Source of the DNA: Branchinecta lynchi
Lineage: Eukaryota; Arthropoda; Branchiopoda; Anostraca; Branchinectidae
Assembly: GCA_023053575.1 (NCBI GenBank)
Contig: JAKZAP010000004.1
Coordinates: 21,815,252-21,879,251 of the forward strand
Direction: 5' to 3'
DNA length: 64,000 bases
In this document: positions 1 through 11,467 of the stretch, piece after piece
How positions within the stretch are numbered: the stretch's first letter is position 1
How the letters are laid out: the number at the start of each line of letters is the position of its first letter
Notes under the pieces: generated by a model
Database searches by the model: none
Seen by the model: only the letters and a program-made list of their open reading frames with translations
What the model was told of the DNA's origin: nothing
Made by a program: the position numbers and the translations under genes

Positions 1-155
1 AGCAACCATCGAGGGGGAGCTGTTCAAGGCTTTCAAAGCAGTCGGCATCATGGATGACGAGTCCTGTCAAGTTCCACAGTCTATTCAGTTTCAGCGGGCT
101 GCAAGGACTGACAAGGGGGTTTCAGCAATCAAACAAGTTGTCTCCTTAAGAATGG
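1..155 (+). CDS. PUS1: PUS1 exon a (5' truncated by window edge)
   Basis: The frame starts at base 2 and reads through to RTDKGV, which contains the catalytic aspartate (GAC at 110-112). The exon ends in phase 1 before a GTTAGT donor at 156. The last split codon completes as Asp in the next exon. Confidence 0.9.
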
Positions 156-3100
156 GTTAGTTAGCTCTACCTACTTTGGAGTAGAATACTATCATAAGCT
201 GAGCTCTGATGTGAATTTCGGATGCCGTGCTGTTAAGTAGGGTACTAGGGAGTAGTTAGGTAAACAGAAAGGAATCAGATGAAAGTCATTGTTTTTTTCA
301 ACTTTTGCTTTTAAAATACAGTTGGCAGATCAAACTAACATGATGTCAGAATGCCACCCCTGATAATACAATATCAGAAATCCGCCGATTCCTGGACACT
401 TTATTTTTGCTAATGTATCGTTATTTTATTTTTTGCTATCTGCAACCTTCCTATTACTTTACCCCCTCCCCCACTCAAAATAAATTCGTGGATACGGCCC
501 TGTCCGATTCATTTTGTACTTGTTGGGTGAGGCGTGTAGGTTGGGATACATTTTGCTTTTACCGATTTCCTAGTTGTCTGTACTTTTATTTTTTTAACCG
601 TCTTTTTACACGTTTGTAACGACGCAGTACCTAGTTTGAGAACTTACTTATACACCGTCAGAAGTTTCGTTACATCTGCATGAGGATAGGCATTTTCAGT
701 TTCAACATATCTGAGAAACGCCTATCGGTCGCAGTGTTGATGTTTCAGGGGGTTTCAGTTATGACCTTTTAAGTGTATTTTTTTCGCCGAACAGGTCGTT
801 GTAAACTATGTCAACTGTTGAAAAGTAACACTTAAATGCTCATACACAATTTGTATGTAGTATCAACAGATAGTATCTCATATTGGTTGAAACTGAGTAT
901 CCTTGTGTAGTCTACCAGTGTAGCATGTGTCTGTGAGCTGATGAGCAGACCAGTCGTTTTCAGGGTGAGGGGGGTAACGTGTTGATAGTTTATGGGGAAA
1001 CGGTGGGTTCACCCATACCTGTGTACTTTCAGACCCTGTCCAGAATGAAAAGGAAAGTGTTGCGAAGCTTTGTGAGCATCTGCCGGACCAAATCAGAGTC
1101 TTCGCGATCAAGCGAGTCACCAACGGCTATAGCAGTAAGCTAAGCTGCGACTTCAGAAGCTATGCCTATACTATGCCAACTTTTGCGTTCACGCCTGTAG
1201 GTCAGGAGACAAAGGAGGATTTTCGGATATCAGCAGAGCTGTTGGAGCAAATCAACAAGACGATGGAAATATTCAAAGGCACCCATAGGTTTCACAATTT
1301 CACAGCTAGAAGGTAAGTGCTGTTATAGTGTGCAGCAAAAAAAAAACAAGCGGTCCTTTCGTGAACTTTGACGACGAATTGTTAACATCGCTAACAACAC
1401 ATGTGTCTCTTCGTTCTTTGAATCTGTTTGGGAACAGAATGTGATGGAATCTGAATTGTGGCATTCAGACGGTCAGTGGATTTGGATTCCTGTGCCGGAT
1501 TTCTTTGTGGAAGCGCTTTTTTTTTTGTTCGTCCCGGGGACTGACTCCCCGTCAAGGCCGTATCCAGGGGGGGGGGTTAACCTCCCCCCCCCCCCCTGAA
1601 ATATACAAAAATAATCATTTTATATGCTTTTCCCTCTGATCTATGTCTTTTTTGTACTTTTTTGTCCGACCCGCAGGCAACCCCCCCCCCCCCCCCGAAA
1701 TAAATTCCTGGATACGGGCCTGTTCCCCGTATTCTCGTGAGTCCCCAAGGACGGGGAATGCTCCGATTATCATCACCATTTTTAAAAAGGACTTCCTTTG
1801 AGATTAGGGTGGGAATCAATTTTTGCTTGTGCTGGTGCACTGTAAAATAAACTAGACCTACGTTGCCCGGGCAACGTGAAGTGTTGCGGCAACCTTTGTC
1901 TGGCTTCGCCGAATAAAGTGTTGCGAGAGCAACACTTTGGTTTTGTTTCTTCGCTGTCGGTAAAGTGCTGAAATTATCAACTTATCGAAGCTTTTAAAAT
2001 GGTATGTTCTAAAAAGAATAATCACATGATCAAAAGCTGTTCTTTACCGTTGTAAAACCAACAACAAAACAATATCGGAAGAAGGGACCAAATTGACCTT
2101 GCGGTCAGTTGAACTTTATCCTTTTCAATCGTAGATATCGTGACGGATGAAAACTTGGAACAATATCTTATATAATCTAGTTGATATTATAAAGCTATCC
2201 GTAACTTTTCAGGATTAAAATACCATAGATGACACTATTAATTATTACAAAACTACCTTATTGATTTACATTACCGTATCGTTTGTACCCGTTGCGTTAA
2301 AAGTTAATCCTAGGTTATAGCGATAGACCGTCGATACAAACTTTCTTACCGTCATATTTACAGAAATCGAATACAATGTGCACCAATTTTCAAAAATTTC
2401 TAGCCCCTCGTGAAACGATTCTTACGTACAAGTCCCTCTCTCGTGATTGGCATCAAATTCACCGGAAACAAATAATGGATACACCAGCTAGCAAATGTTG
2501 CAAACCCCTCATCGCTGAAGATGATTATAGCATAAGCTTTTTAAACGAGATGTCCTAAAAACATTAATCATATGATCAAAAGGTATTCTTCATTGTTGTA
2601 AAAACAACAACAAAATAATATAGGAAGAAGGGACTAAATTAACTTTGCAGTCAGTTGAACTTTATCCTTTTCAATCGTAGACATGGTGACGGATGAAAAC
2701 TTGGAACAATATCTTATATAATCTAGTTGGTATGAAAGCTATCCGTAACTTTTCAGGATTAAAATACCATAGATGACACTATTCATTATTATGAAACTAC
2801 CTCATTGCTTTACATTTTCGTGGTATCCGTTGCGTAAACAGTTAATCCTAGGTTACATTGATAGACCATCGACACAAACTTTCTTACTGTCAGATTTATA
2901 GAAATCGAATACAATGTGCACCCATTTGCAAAAGTTCCTAGCCCCTCGTGAACCGATTCCTAGTTACAAGTCCCTCTCCCGTGATATACATTAAGTTAAC
3001 CGAAAACAAATAATGGGTACACCAGCTAGCAAAAGTTGCAAACCCATCATCGCAGAAGACGGTTGTATCATAACAGCCGATTATTACTTACAAGTCCCTT

Positions 3101-5464
3101 GCATATCTTACCATTGGGAACCAAATTGTTCTTACCATTGAATACACCGGAAACAAATAACAGGTACACCAACTAGCAAAAGCTGCAAACCCCTCATTAC
3201 CGAAGATGATTATGAGCTAACAGTCGACTGTTGCTTAAAAGTTCCCTATATGTCTCATAACTGGTATCGCCTATTTTTGGTTTCAATGTACCTTACTGCT
3301 GAAGTTGTCAACCCCTTTGAAATTTTCAAACTGGTGCATCTCAGGAAGGAATTTTTGTACCAAAAAATGGATGACATATACTTTGATCAGCTCATCAATG
3401 GCTATCGATTGCCGTCGAAACAAAATTCTGCCTGTCTTAGTTCAAAAGTTGACTTTTTTGCCGTAGGCCAACTTTCTAACGTCACGACTTAGAAAGGAGC
3501 AAAGGATAAGCTCTAGTTTCTTTAGCAACGAGAGAACTTTTAAAGTTTAAGAGGCACATCTGATACCGTTACTCTACCGCAAACCCAAGTGCAAAAAAAA
3601 AAAGGATAAACTCAGCTGGAATCGTCGCAGACATGGACAGAAACAATAGATGGCAGCACTTTCGGACCCGTGGGAAAAAGCCACTTTTTTGTCTCTGTAG
3701 ATTTTTCTATTTATCACTCAAAGAAGATATGTTGGCTGTGGGGCCGGGTAACTGCCGCATATATTTAACACTTATAGATTTTAGTCCATCTTCAATTTGA
3801 AACAGGTGCCTGCCTGCTTGCGTGCTAGAACGGAGCTTTCCACTCGAAAGCAGAAACATGGTTTGATGAAACGAAAGGTTCGCTACACAACTTCTGATAG
3901 TCCTCTCTGACAGAGGCTATACAACTCCACTTCACTTCGCAAACCGTAGGCTCTGGCTTGAGGACAAGCAAAAACCATCCTTATTGGCCCCAGGCAAGAG
4001 TTCTACGGAGCTTTCCAAAATGTAATGTCATATTCATCAATCCGGCCTAAGGTCCACACTTTCCGTAAAAACCGCACAGGTTAGACCCTTCCCAGTTACC
4101 AGGAATAAAAGGAAATCGGCGGCATAGGAAAAAAAAAAAAAAAAAAAAAAACGAGGACAAAACCAAAGTGTTAACCGGAATAAAGAAGACTAAAAATAAA
4201 ATGGATCCAGACTATTTCGTCAACTGCATTTTTTTTTTTTTTCGAACAAAACCCATTTTAAAAGCAATCCCCGTGTTCTCGTTATTTTCCATAGGCGGAG
4301 TCCGCGTGGAGTGACTCTCGCCGTTCCCTTCGATTCCCCGACGAGTCCTCGGGGAAGGGCGAGACTATGCCTTAAGGCTGTGTCATCCTCAGGAACAAAC
4401 GGCTGTGAGACGGATTTGTTTTGTTCCAGGAAGCCCACAGATCCTAGCTGTCGGAGGTACATTATGGAGTTCAAAACTGGTGAGCCGTTAGTTCGAGAGG
4501 GGATTGAATTCGTAACCATTAGCATAAAAGGTTGGTATTGAGTTCGTATCTTCTTGTAGATATCTATCCTTCATAGTACCGCCTTTAAAGTTACCAACTC
4601 GCTGTATTCCATTTTTCTGAAGGGATTTAGGTGCTAAGAACAGCCTTTCTTGCATGCAGTTTGAAGACATTGATTTCTGAGGTTGTCAAAATGGAAAATA
4701 GGATTGTCCTAGCCCCCAGGATTGTCTATCGCTACCGGTGGCACATTTTTTTTTTAGTCCCTCCTTCGACCAGAAAACGCCACGAAGCCTCTCGGCAGAT
4801 ACGATACAGAAATAAGCCCGCCCATTGACAGGCCTTGGTGGGGCAATACAGAATTAATGATTTTCAAAAAATTTATTAATAAAACTATCTAATTTATGTC
4901 GAAGCCTAGAACTATTTAGTGTTTCTTCCACTTGTGAGATCAAAATCATATTTGACCATATAGCTAACTAATCCTTTGGGTAGTACCACACATAATGTGC
5001 TATCAGCTTCTGTTGCCGAGTACCTATGTATTGTTTTTATTTCAGGCCAGAGTTTCATGCTCCATCAGATCCGGAAAATGGTCGGCACAGTTATTGCCAT
5101 CACCCGTGGCCTTACGACCAATGAAATCATCGAAAGAGCCTGGTGTCAAGATCGGGTCGACATTCCAATCGCCCCACCCCTGGGACTGGTTCTGAAAGAA
5201 CCGCACTATGAGATTTACAACAAACGCTACGGCTCAGATGGAATGCACGAGAGCCTTGATTGGAAAGAAAGTCAAAAAGAAGTTGAACAATTTTTTGATA
5301 GTTTTATTCTGCCCTCTATAGTAGAAGGCGAAGTTAAAGAGAGCTCGATGATGAACTGGCTGGGGACTCTTAAAAATCACAGTTTTGATGTGAGGGAAGA
5401 TAGTGAGCATTCCAGTATGCCTCCCGGCCAAAAGCTGGAGGAAGAAGATGGCAATTCTGACTAA
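1..5464 (+). CDS. PUS1: tRNA pseudouridine synthase, TruA/PUS1 family (3' part of gene, 4 exons)
   Basis: This enzyme converts uridine to pseudouridine in tRNA, and in the PUS1 branch also in other RNAs. Four exons (1-155, 1033-1312, 4430-4530, 5046-5464) join in frame to give 317 residues plus a stop. What is seen: the catalytic motif ARTDKGVSA, with the nucleophilic Asp codon at 110-112; the motif KGTHRFHNFT; the second-domain core GQSFMLHQIRKMVG; and the family-typical LDW near the C-terminus. The protein ends in an acidic tail (EEEDGNSD). The gene is cut at its 5' end by the window edge, so the start codon and any mitochondrial targeting peptide are not visible. Family knowledge: eukaryotic Pus1 proteins share these motifs, and the mammalian enzyme works in nucleus and mitochondria. 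A close paralogue such as PUSL1 is less likely, because the HNFT and MHQIRKM context fits PUS1 better. Confidence 0.93.
156..1032 (+). other. PUS1 intron 1
   Basis: This GT-AG intron carries no recognisable gene. Around 455-505 there is a C-rich stretch followed by a motif like ATAAATTCGTGGATACGG. The same motif occurs again at about 1697-1722, so this is probably the end of a dispersed repeat. Confidence 0.7.
1033..1312 (+). CDS. PUS1: PUS1 exon b
   Basis: The acceptor is TTTCAG and the donor is GTAAGT at 1313. It encodes the end of the first catalytic subdomain and the linker, including VFAIKRVTNGYSSK, the RSYAYTMPTFAF strand and KGTHRFHNFTAR. It ends in phase 2; the split Arg codon completes in exon c. 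Confidence 0.93.
1567..1722. repeat. Paired G/C homopolymer tracts with flanking inverted repeat
   Basis: There is a G10 run (1567-1576), a C13 run (1584-1596) and a C16 run (1681-1696). CCGTATCCAGG before the first run is the inverse of CCTGGATACGG after the last, so the block is an inverted pair of the dispersed repeat also seen near 455-505. Confidence 0.6.
1718..1845 (-). repeat. Fragment 1 of a repeat whose uninterrupted copy lies at 7990-8400
   Basis: This is the reverse complement of about 8225-8400. Shared blocks include GGGAATCAATTTTT, the AAGGACT(T/C)CCTTT block and GGTGCA. The other half of the same copy reappears at 4195-4390 in the correct order, so the copy was split by an insertion. 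Confidence 0.65.
1849..4170. mobile_element. Nested ~2.3-kb insertion inside PUS1 intron 2
   Basis: This segment interrupts a dispersed repeat: its two halves lie at 1718-1845 and 4195-4390. It begins ACTAGACCTACGTTGCC, and the same ~45-bp start recurs at about 21772-21820 in THOC2 intron 6. It contains a 546-bp tandem duplication and a long A-run near 4130-4151. No intact ORF or transposase motif is visible, and its class is unknown. Confidence 0.5.
1988..3235. repeat. 546-bp tandem duplication, two full units plus a partial third
   Basis: Unit 1 (about 1988-2533) and unit 2 (about 2534-3078) share long near-identical stretches, for example GTGACGGATGAAAACTTGG and TCAGGATTAAAATACCATAG. A partial third unit runs to about 3235, repeating the CACCGGAAACAAATAA and ACACCA(A/G)CTAGCAAA blocks. 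No coding signal is seen. Confidence 0.8.
4195..4390 (-). repeat. Fragment 2 of the split dispersed repeat, adjacent to PUS1 exon c
   Basis: This is the reverse complement of about 7990-8195. Shared blocks are GGATCCAGACTA, TTTCGTC(A/G)ACTG, CGTTCCCTTCGATTCCC, GAGTCCTCGGGGAA and TATGCCTTAAGGC. It ends about 40 bp before the acceptor of PUS1 exon c. Confidence 0.75.
4430..4530 (+). CDS. PUS1: PUS1 exon c
   Basis: The acceptor is TTCCAG and the donor is GTTGGT. It encodes SCRRYIMEF, then GEPLVREGIEFVTISIKG, the central beta-strand region of the catalytic fold. It ends in phase 1; the split Gly completes in the next exon. Confidence 0.92.
5046..5464 (+). CDS. PUS1: PUS1 terminal exon
   Basis: The acceptor is ATTTCAG and the stop is TAA at 5462-5464. 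It encodes GQSFMLHQIRKMVGTVIAI, the conserved strand-helix of the active-site domain, then APPLGLVL and NKRYGSDGMHESLDW. A divergent acidic C-terminal tail of about 65 residues follows. Confidence 0.94.
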
Positions 5465-6105
5465 TCGGGAAAGGACAGTCTCATGCTACTTGCCTTACAT
5501 AAGGGAATCGAATATTGTCCCTAGAAAAGCCAAAGCATCCATAGAACCTTGTGACAAAGGGCCCAAGTGACATTCTTCAAGTTACCCAATCAGAGACACG
5601 AAGAGCCATCTACTATAAACTTTTCGTGATTTTGTCTTTGTCAAAATGATCCTAAGGTTGACACTATTGACTCTCAGCTCGTCGTTTGGAATATTACCTT
5701 GGCAGAGAAATGCGTTGTGACGCTGCCAAGTTCGTTTTGACACTCGCATCGTACACATGATACGAAAATGATACATAAATGGCTCCTTGAAGACCGACAT
5801 CATAATTGAGTTTTTGAATATCCTGTATAATTGGCGTTTTGGCCCTTTGGCTTTTCACGGGGCGACAGTTTTTGGTATATAAGCATGAGTGGCGTCCTGA
5901 CGTCTGCCAGATCGTTCTTGTCATTGATGGTAACGCAACGAATAAAATGTTCTGATTACCGAGTATCGGCTTGTATGAATGGTCTGTGCGGAGACTTGGT
6001 CCGTTTGCGGACGCTGTTGTGCTTCAGCTTCAGGTTCGCTACTCCTTACTAACAATCTCTTTCATCTGCGGTCGTCGTTTTGAGCTTTATTTACGGAAGT
6101 TAATT
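5465..6105 (+). other. PUS1 3' UTR and start of intergenic spacer
   Basis: No further exon follows the stop. An AATAAA hexamer at 5941-5946 is the first clear polyadenylation signal candidate, about 480 bp after the stop. The short ORFs here have no recognisable product. Confidence 0.45.
5941..5946 (+). promoter_or_regulatory. Candidate poly(A) signal of PUS1
   Basis: This is a canonical AATAAA downstream of the PUS1 stop. No transcript end can be seen, so it remains a candidate. Confidence 0.3.
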
Positions 6106-6473
6106 GGACCGGGCGTCACTTTAACCACACGTCAGTTCGACAACGCGTTAGTTCGAACACACGCCAGTTACCCATGAAAATCCGTTAGTCGACACAAACG
6201 TCGCTAGGACCAAATTTTGGAAATAAAAAGATATTTTCCATGAAAAGTGTGTGTAGAGGCGAGTTGCAAGCGAGCCTCCTTCCCGCGTCTACACTTAACT
6301 CGTGTTAGTAGTAGTAGGGCGTGGTGACGGATTTCGCAGGCGAACTGGCGAATTTATGAAATGGGTGAACTGACAATGGGATGAACCGACGTGTGGTCTA
6401 ACTCTCAATTTTTTTGTGTGGGCTAACTGACGTTTCTGCGGCGAACTGACGTGTGGGGTAGTGACAGCGACCC
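6106..6473. mobile_element. Non-autonomous DNA transposon with motif-array inverted ends
   Basis: The left end reads GCGTCACTTTAACCACACGT and the right end, reversed, reads GTCACTACCCCACACGTCAG; both run into CAGTTCG. Inside each end, short variants of CACGTCAGTTCG recur, facing inward (for example GCGTTAGTTCGA, and on the right GCGAACTGACG). Such sub-terminal arrays are typical transposase-binding layouts. No ORF is present and the target duplication is unclear. Confidence 0.6.
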
Positions 6474-7622
6474 TAATATTTTCAGTCGGTTTCAGTGACA
6501 ACTTGAACATGCTGCAATTTGCAAATTCCACGTAAAGCACCCATGACAGCATTTTTGTTTTTTTTTTTCAGCTGATTTGTACTCCCCTTTTAGGCACTCA
6601 GCATGAAGCAGATATTTTACAGAAAAACCCATTTCAAAGTTAACGACGCAGACGGCTCACTGTCTCTCTGGAAACTGTGGCGTTCTTTCCAGGTAGCTTT
6701 TTGAATATGTTTGGCAAAGGCAGAGACTCTTGACCTACTTACGTTGCGCGACTAGTATAGTGGCAGACGAAAATTTATTGTTTCCTGGCTAAACTTTTGT
6801 TCGAAAAGTGAGTGGCCATTAAATTTGGCGCTCGTATTGTCCACTTGTTTCACTCCGTTTTTAGTGGAGTGTTCCTGGGAACATTCCACTATTGCGAGCG
6901 CAGGAGCAGCTTTCGGTTTTCACCATATTTTGTGGAGCTCATAACTCGTAAACACTTGTGGGTATTGGGGTCTAGATGCCTCTTGGGAGTCCACACCCAG
7001 CCGGTTCAGGGGCAAATGGGCCCAGATTGCCCATTGAATAATGTTCATAACTTGATGTTCTTACTTGCGGTTTGTTTACATTTAAAGCTTTTAAAGTGGG
7101 GTGATTTCAAATTAATGGTTATTTCAATACTTTTTTGGTTATTGGGGATGTGAAATGTCTTGGTTCTAACGCTGTTTGTATATAAAATGTGATAATCATT
7201 TTACTTTCACACTCCACGTCTGAGCGCTTGCGCACTTGTTCATGTCTAACAACCAGTTTAACCACACAAAGTGAGATTAACCTCCCTTTAAGAACACTCG
7301 TAAGGCTTTTGACGTCACCCGCTTCCAGATTCTCCCACTTGGTCAAGTTTAGTTCTGATCAGGCCCAAATGTTTTGCTTGTCCAAGTGTATGGTCAAACA
7401 AAAAAGAACACGACTGCGATTCCAAACAGAACAAAATCTCTCAAAATCACTGTTTTTAGTGACTGAAAACGAGTATTTTTAGTGACTAAAAATACATACC
7501 GGGAATGGATGCAAAAAATTAAAGGGCACAGTTGATAGCATGAGTTTTTCGAGCGCAGCAGACTTGGTAATGACGAAGAGACTAGAAAGAAAGAAAACGC
7601 AGCTTTACACGAAGGAACTGTT
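6474..7622. other. Intergenic stretch without recognisable features
   Basis: Only short, unconserved ORFs are present here. I see no domain motif, repeat or RNA gene. Confidence 0.6.
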
Positions 7623-7883
7623 TAGGGAACCTGGAGCCGTACTTCTATGTCCTACGGGCTACGGAACCGGTAGTACACACAGTGAGACCACCGGACGAAG
7701 AGCTGCTGCGTGCTGGTGCGTTTCCGTGAGCTATTTCCACTTATCGGAACGGGAGCCAGCACATACAAGTTTCCCTTAGTCAATGACGTCAGATCTCGGA
7801 ATCGCAGCTCATATGGTTTGGCTTCCGTGAGAACCACCGGTTCCGCAGCCCATGGGGCATAAAGTACGGCTCCCGGTTCCCTA
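7623..7883. mobile_element. MITE with ~50-bp terminal inverted repeats (TAGGGAACC ends)
   Basis: The left end TAGGGAACCTGGAGCCGTAC matches the inverted right end TAGGGAACCGGGAGCCGTAC, and the match runs on through GGAACCGGT with a few differences. The element is 261 bp with no ORF. The TAGGG start resembles one hAT terminus class, but I see no 8-bp target duplication, so the class is uncertain. Confidence 0.7.
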
Positions 7884-7989
7884 GATAGTGCCATGGAGAT
7901 AAGCGTTTATTAGTAAGAAAGATCACTTCTAATTTCTCCAAGAAACCTTACAGTACATTTCTCCCGGTCTCTCACTCTGCTCACAGCTA

Positions 7990-8400
7990 GGCCTTTGGCC
8001 TTAAGGCATATTCTCGCCGTTCCCCGAGGACTCCTCGGGAATCGAAGGGAACGACGAGAATAGAGGGAGTCAGTCCACGCGCGGTCTCCACGTTCAGAAA
8101 TCAGCGAGAACACGTTGACTGCTTCCGAAACGGATTTTGTTCTAAAAAAAAAATATCCAGTCGACGAAATTAGTCTGGATCCACATTATTTTTGGTTTTG
8201 TTTATTCTGATGGTTTTTAATTAATTTTATATTGCACCAACACCAGTAAAAATTGATTCCCCTCCGAATCTGAAAGGGAGTCCTTTTTTAGCATGAAAAT
8301 TGGAGTATTGTATAGGAAGTAAATCCCCGGGACAAACAAAAACACGGAGAGTCCTCAAGTGGAGTCGTCGGGTAACGGCGAGAACAGGCCTTTAGTTTCG
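7990..8400 (+). repeat. Uninterrupted copy of a ~410-bp dispersed repeat
   Basis: It runs from AGGCCTTTGGCCTTAAGGC to GAACAGGCCTTTAG. Its two halves match, in reverse orientation, the segments at 4195-4390 and 1718-1845. It contains the local palindrome around CCGAGGACTCCTCGG. No coding capacity is seen. Confidence 0.7.
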
Positions 8401-9430
8401 TCTAACTGTAGCTGCCATCTGTCTACTTTCTACGCAAGAGAAAATGTGATTCGACTACTAGATAGCCCTGTCTATGTTTCAGTCAGAACATATTTTTCAG
8501 GAAGAAAGAGAAGCTATGCTTGGTTGTGTTTAGGTTGGATTTTGTTTGTTTATTTCTGAATATCTTTGAATTGTTTTGTAATAGCTATACTGTAGTTGAT
8601 AGGTCACACTCCACGACAGATCCCTAGTTCTTGGGCAGTCCATGCCAAGTCAAATGTGGGATCTAGGCCATAGACCAGTAGACTAGGGTAACTATCCTAG
8701 TTCCCGAACGATTTTCACAGTTACTGGCAAATTTCTTTTTAAAAAACTGCAGTAAATTTCTCCGAGCAGATAGAAGAAGACTTTCATCAACTGATTGTGC
8801 GTTGAAAAACTAAAAACTGGCTTACTTACTGGTATGTGCCACCTTTCTACTTTGAACTTCAAGAGGATGATGGAAACAGTATTTTTTCCGAACCATAGTA
8901 GCATTTCTCAGTTTCCGAAGGCCAAGAGGTCAGAAAACCGTTTGGTATACCAAAGTTCGGAACCCATGTTCCAGTTCCTGAATTTTCATCTCAGTTACTG
9001 AATTTAGAATCAAAACCGAAACTGATTGTTGGTTTAGTTTCCAAACATCAGACTGTGTCTTTCTAGCCGCAGCACCTGCATAAACACTAATTGAAGGTTA
9101 GCTGCATTTGTTTTCGTCGTTCCAACAGTCGTTTTACTTCGAGCTTATTTTTTTAACGCCGGTTATGTGCGCCGTTGAGCTGCCAAGAATAAGATGTTTT
9201 CTTTGTACGGTTGAACTTCTGTTTCATTGTCGTTCTTGAAACGACGAACTAAGGTGGAAAGTCAGTTTCAATATTTTGGTTTGGTAATTAGGCGGGAATT
9301 TTCAATATTCTCGCCAAAAAATTGAACTTGTTAGCCAAGTATAACTTTTCTCCAACAGGTACGCAATGAATATCCTTCTATGACCCAATCAGTTATATTA
9401 GATGATCTTCACACAGCAAATTAGCTGTGG
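8401..9430. other. Intergenic stretch without recognisable features
   Basis: Only short ORFs without family signal are present. No RNA gene or clear repeat is visible. Confidence 0.55.
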
Positions 9431-9530
9431 AACTGGGAGGATGATACAAAGTCGTATCAGCCTCCAGACAGGATGATATGAAGTAATTAGCCTTCAGAGA
9501 GGATGGTATGAAGTAGCCTCCAGAGAGGGT
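9430..9530. repeat. Short minisatellite, ~3 units of 26-30 bp
   Basis: The motif AGCCTCCAGAGAGGATGRTA recurs about three times with small changes. Its function is unknown. Confidence 0.6.
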
Positions 9531-10567
9531 TTCTCTTCGACGAAGTTATAACACAAGGTCTACTGAACACACAAGGCCTACTGAATTTCTGGTCTTCTGA
9601 CTTCCTCTATGGTACTGACCAAGCACAGTAAACCAAAATGGTCGATTCAGAATCTCAGATCATGGAAACTGGTACCACGTGATCAAGGGATTATAACACT
9701 ACCGATAAGTCGTTTTTTCGCCAAATTTTGTATGAACTAATTTTCCAGGATGAAAACAGATTTATCGTGATTTTCAACCCTTTTTCACCCGTAAGTTAAA
9801 TGTTGGCTTGATCATTTAGTGGACCTGGCAGGAAAAACATAGGTCAAAAACTTTGATTATGTTTTGAAGTTTTGATCTATTCGTTAGATCTAAGAAGCAA
9901 AGAAGTGGGGTAGTTTAAGAATGAATAGGGAATCTTTGCTGTTTTTTTGCGTAATTTTCACCTAATATATAACGGAAAAAATAACTGTCGGAAATTACCC
10001 CTTTCTAAGACCTGTTTGGTGTAATTCAGGACAAAGTCAAGAGGATAATTCCGGACAAGGAGGGGTACAATTTTATTTTTCTGTTCATTATTGTGTTTTT
10101 TGTCATTAGTAAACGACCCTTTAAGCACCAGTTTGTGGAAAGAGGGCTTAATAGAGCATGATTTAGTCTAAAGGGAGCAATAAGTCGACCTTAAGTGACA
10201 AGAACGTGGCATAAATACAGTTGTTGTCCGGGACGAAAACATTGACTCCGGAGAACATGAAAAAAGAACTTGCTAATGCTCTAAAGGTAATGGACAGGTG
10301 GGAGTTGGCCTCCATCACAAAACAGTTAATCTGTAAATACCGACACCCGCCCACGGTTATGCCCCGCAGCAAGCTTTTAAAGGTTAGCCTAGTTATTTCA
10401 TAATTTTCAATACAAGTTTATGCTTACACAAATGGCGTACAAATCAAATTTTTATTGATTAATGGGATTTAAGGAACAAGGTTGGTGCATGGTAATGTCC
10501 TGAATGATTAAACTAAATTCCAGACCAGTATTGTTAATAATGCTGTCTCCATCATTGCATAAAATTC
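9531..10567. other. Intergenic stretch without recognisable features
   Basis: A 60-codon ORF at 10221-10403 has no recognisable homology. Nothing else is supported. Confidence 0.5.
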
Positions 10568-11286
10568 TACTGTCGCAGTCTAGTACACTAGCCCCTTTTC
10601 AGGCACGGTGCTCAAACGTCTAGCACCATGCCTGGGTGCTAGACGTTCAAGCACTGTACCTTGGATTTCATGCATGGTGCATGGATTTCAGTATACAGTG
10701 CATGCATCAAAAACACAGTTTCTGTCATAACAACTGAGCACCAGCTCGGACAGGGCTGAAATTACTACCATGAATTAGAGAAATCAAAGACAATCCTTTG
10801 TATGTTTTTCACAACAAAAACAAAAGGGCTCAGCTGATGACAGATGTGAAAAACCGCATTTCCTTTTCTACACAGTCAAGGGTTTTGCATGCAAAGTGTC
10901 CTGTGCCTCAGCCCTGCCTCTGCCTTTTCTACCTAGCAGCCAACCAGAATATTGGCTCTTGGGGAATAGATAGGGAAAATACATGGAAAATAGATAGGGT
11001 TCTGTTAGGTTTTTCATCTCCATCATCATTAGAGCCCTTTTGTTTTTGTTGTGAAAAATATATAAAGGATTGTCTTTGATTTCTCTAATTCATAGTAGTA
11101 ATTTCAGCCCTGTCCGAGCTGGTGCTCAGTTGTTATGACAGTATACTGTTATGCACTGTATACTGAAATCCATGCACCATACATGAAATCCAAGGTACAG
11201 TGCTTGAACGTCTAGCACCCAGGCATGGTGCTAGACGTTTGAGCACTGTGCCTGAAATGGGGCTAGTGTACTAGACTGTACTGTCG
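10568..11286. mobile_element. 703-bp hAT-like fold-back element with 8-bp target duplication
   Basis: The element itself is 10576-11278. It is flanked by a perfect 8-bp direct repeat TACTGTCG (10568-10575 and 11279-11286). The termini are CAGTCTAGTACACTAGCCCC and its exact inverse. The arms span about 250 bp each (10576-10831 and 11032-11278) and remain very similar; the ~200-bp core has no transposase. An 8-bp duplication and CA-starting ends fit the hAT superfamily. Each arm contains its own hairpin, built on the motif TGCTAGACGTT. Confidence 0.88.
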
Positions 11287-11467
11287 TATAAAAATTTGCG
11301 CAAAGTCAATTTTCTTGGCGGCAGAGCGACATAATGCAACCAAACTGTCCTATGATGGAAATCTACCATTTTTGCCAAAACATTTTCAGTTCTGATCTCC
11401 TAAGTGGAAGAACTACTGAAACTTGGATAGGCTCTCTACTGTAGGTATATGCTGGAAATAAAACTCT

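Noticed and set aside
878..1123. 81-codon minus-strand ORF
   Set aside because: It is a partial shadow of PUS1 exon b and intron 1 with no family signal.
4220..4525. 101-codon minus-strand ORF
   Set aside because: It is antisense to PUS1 exon c and a dispersed repeat.
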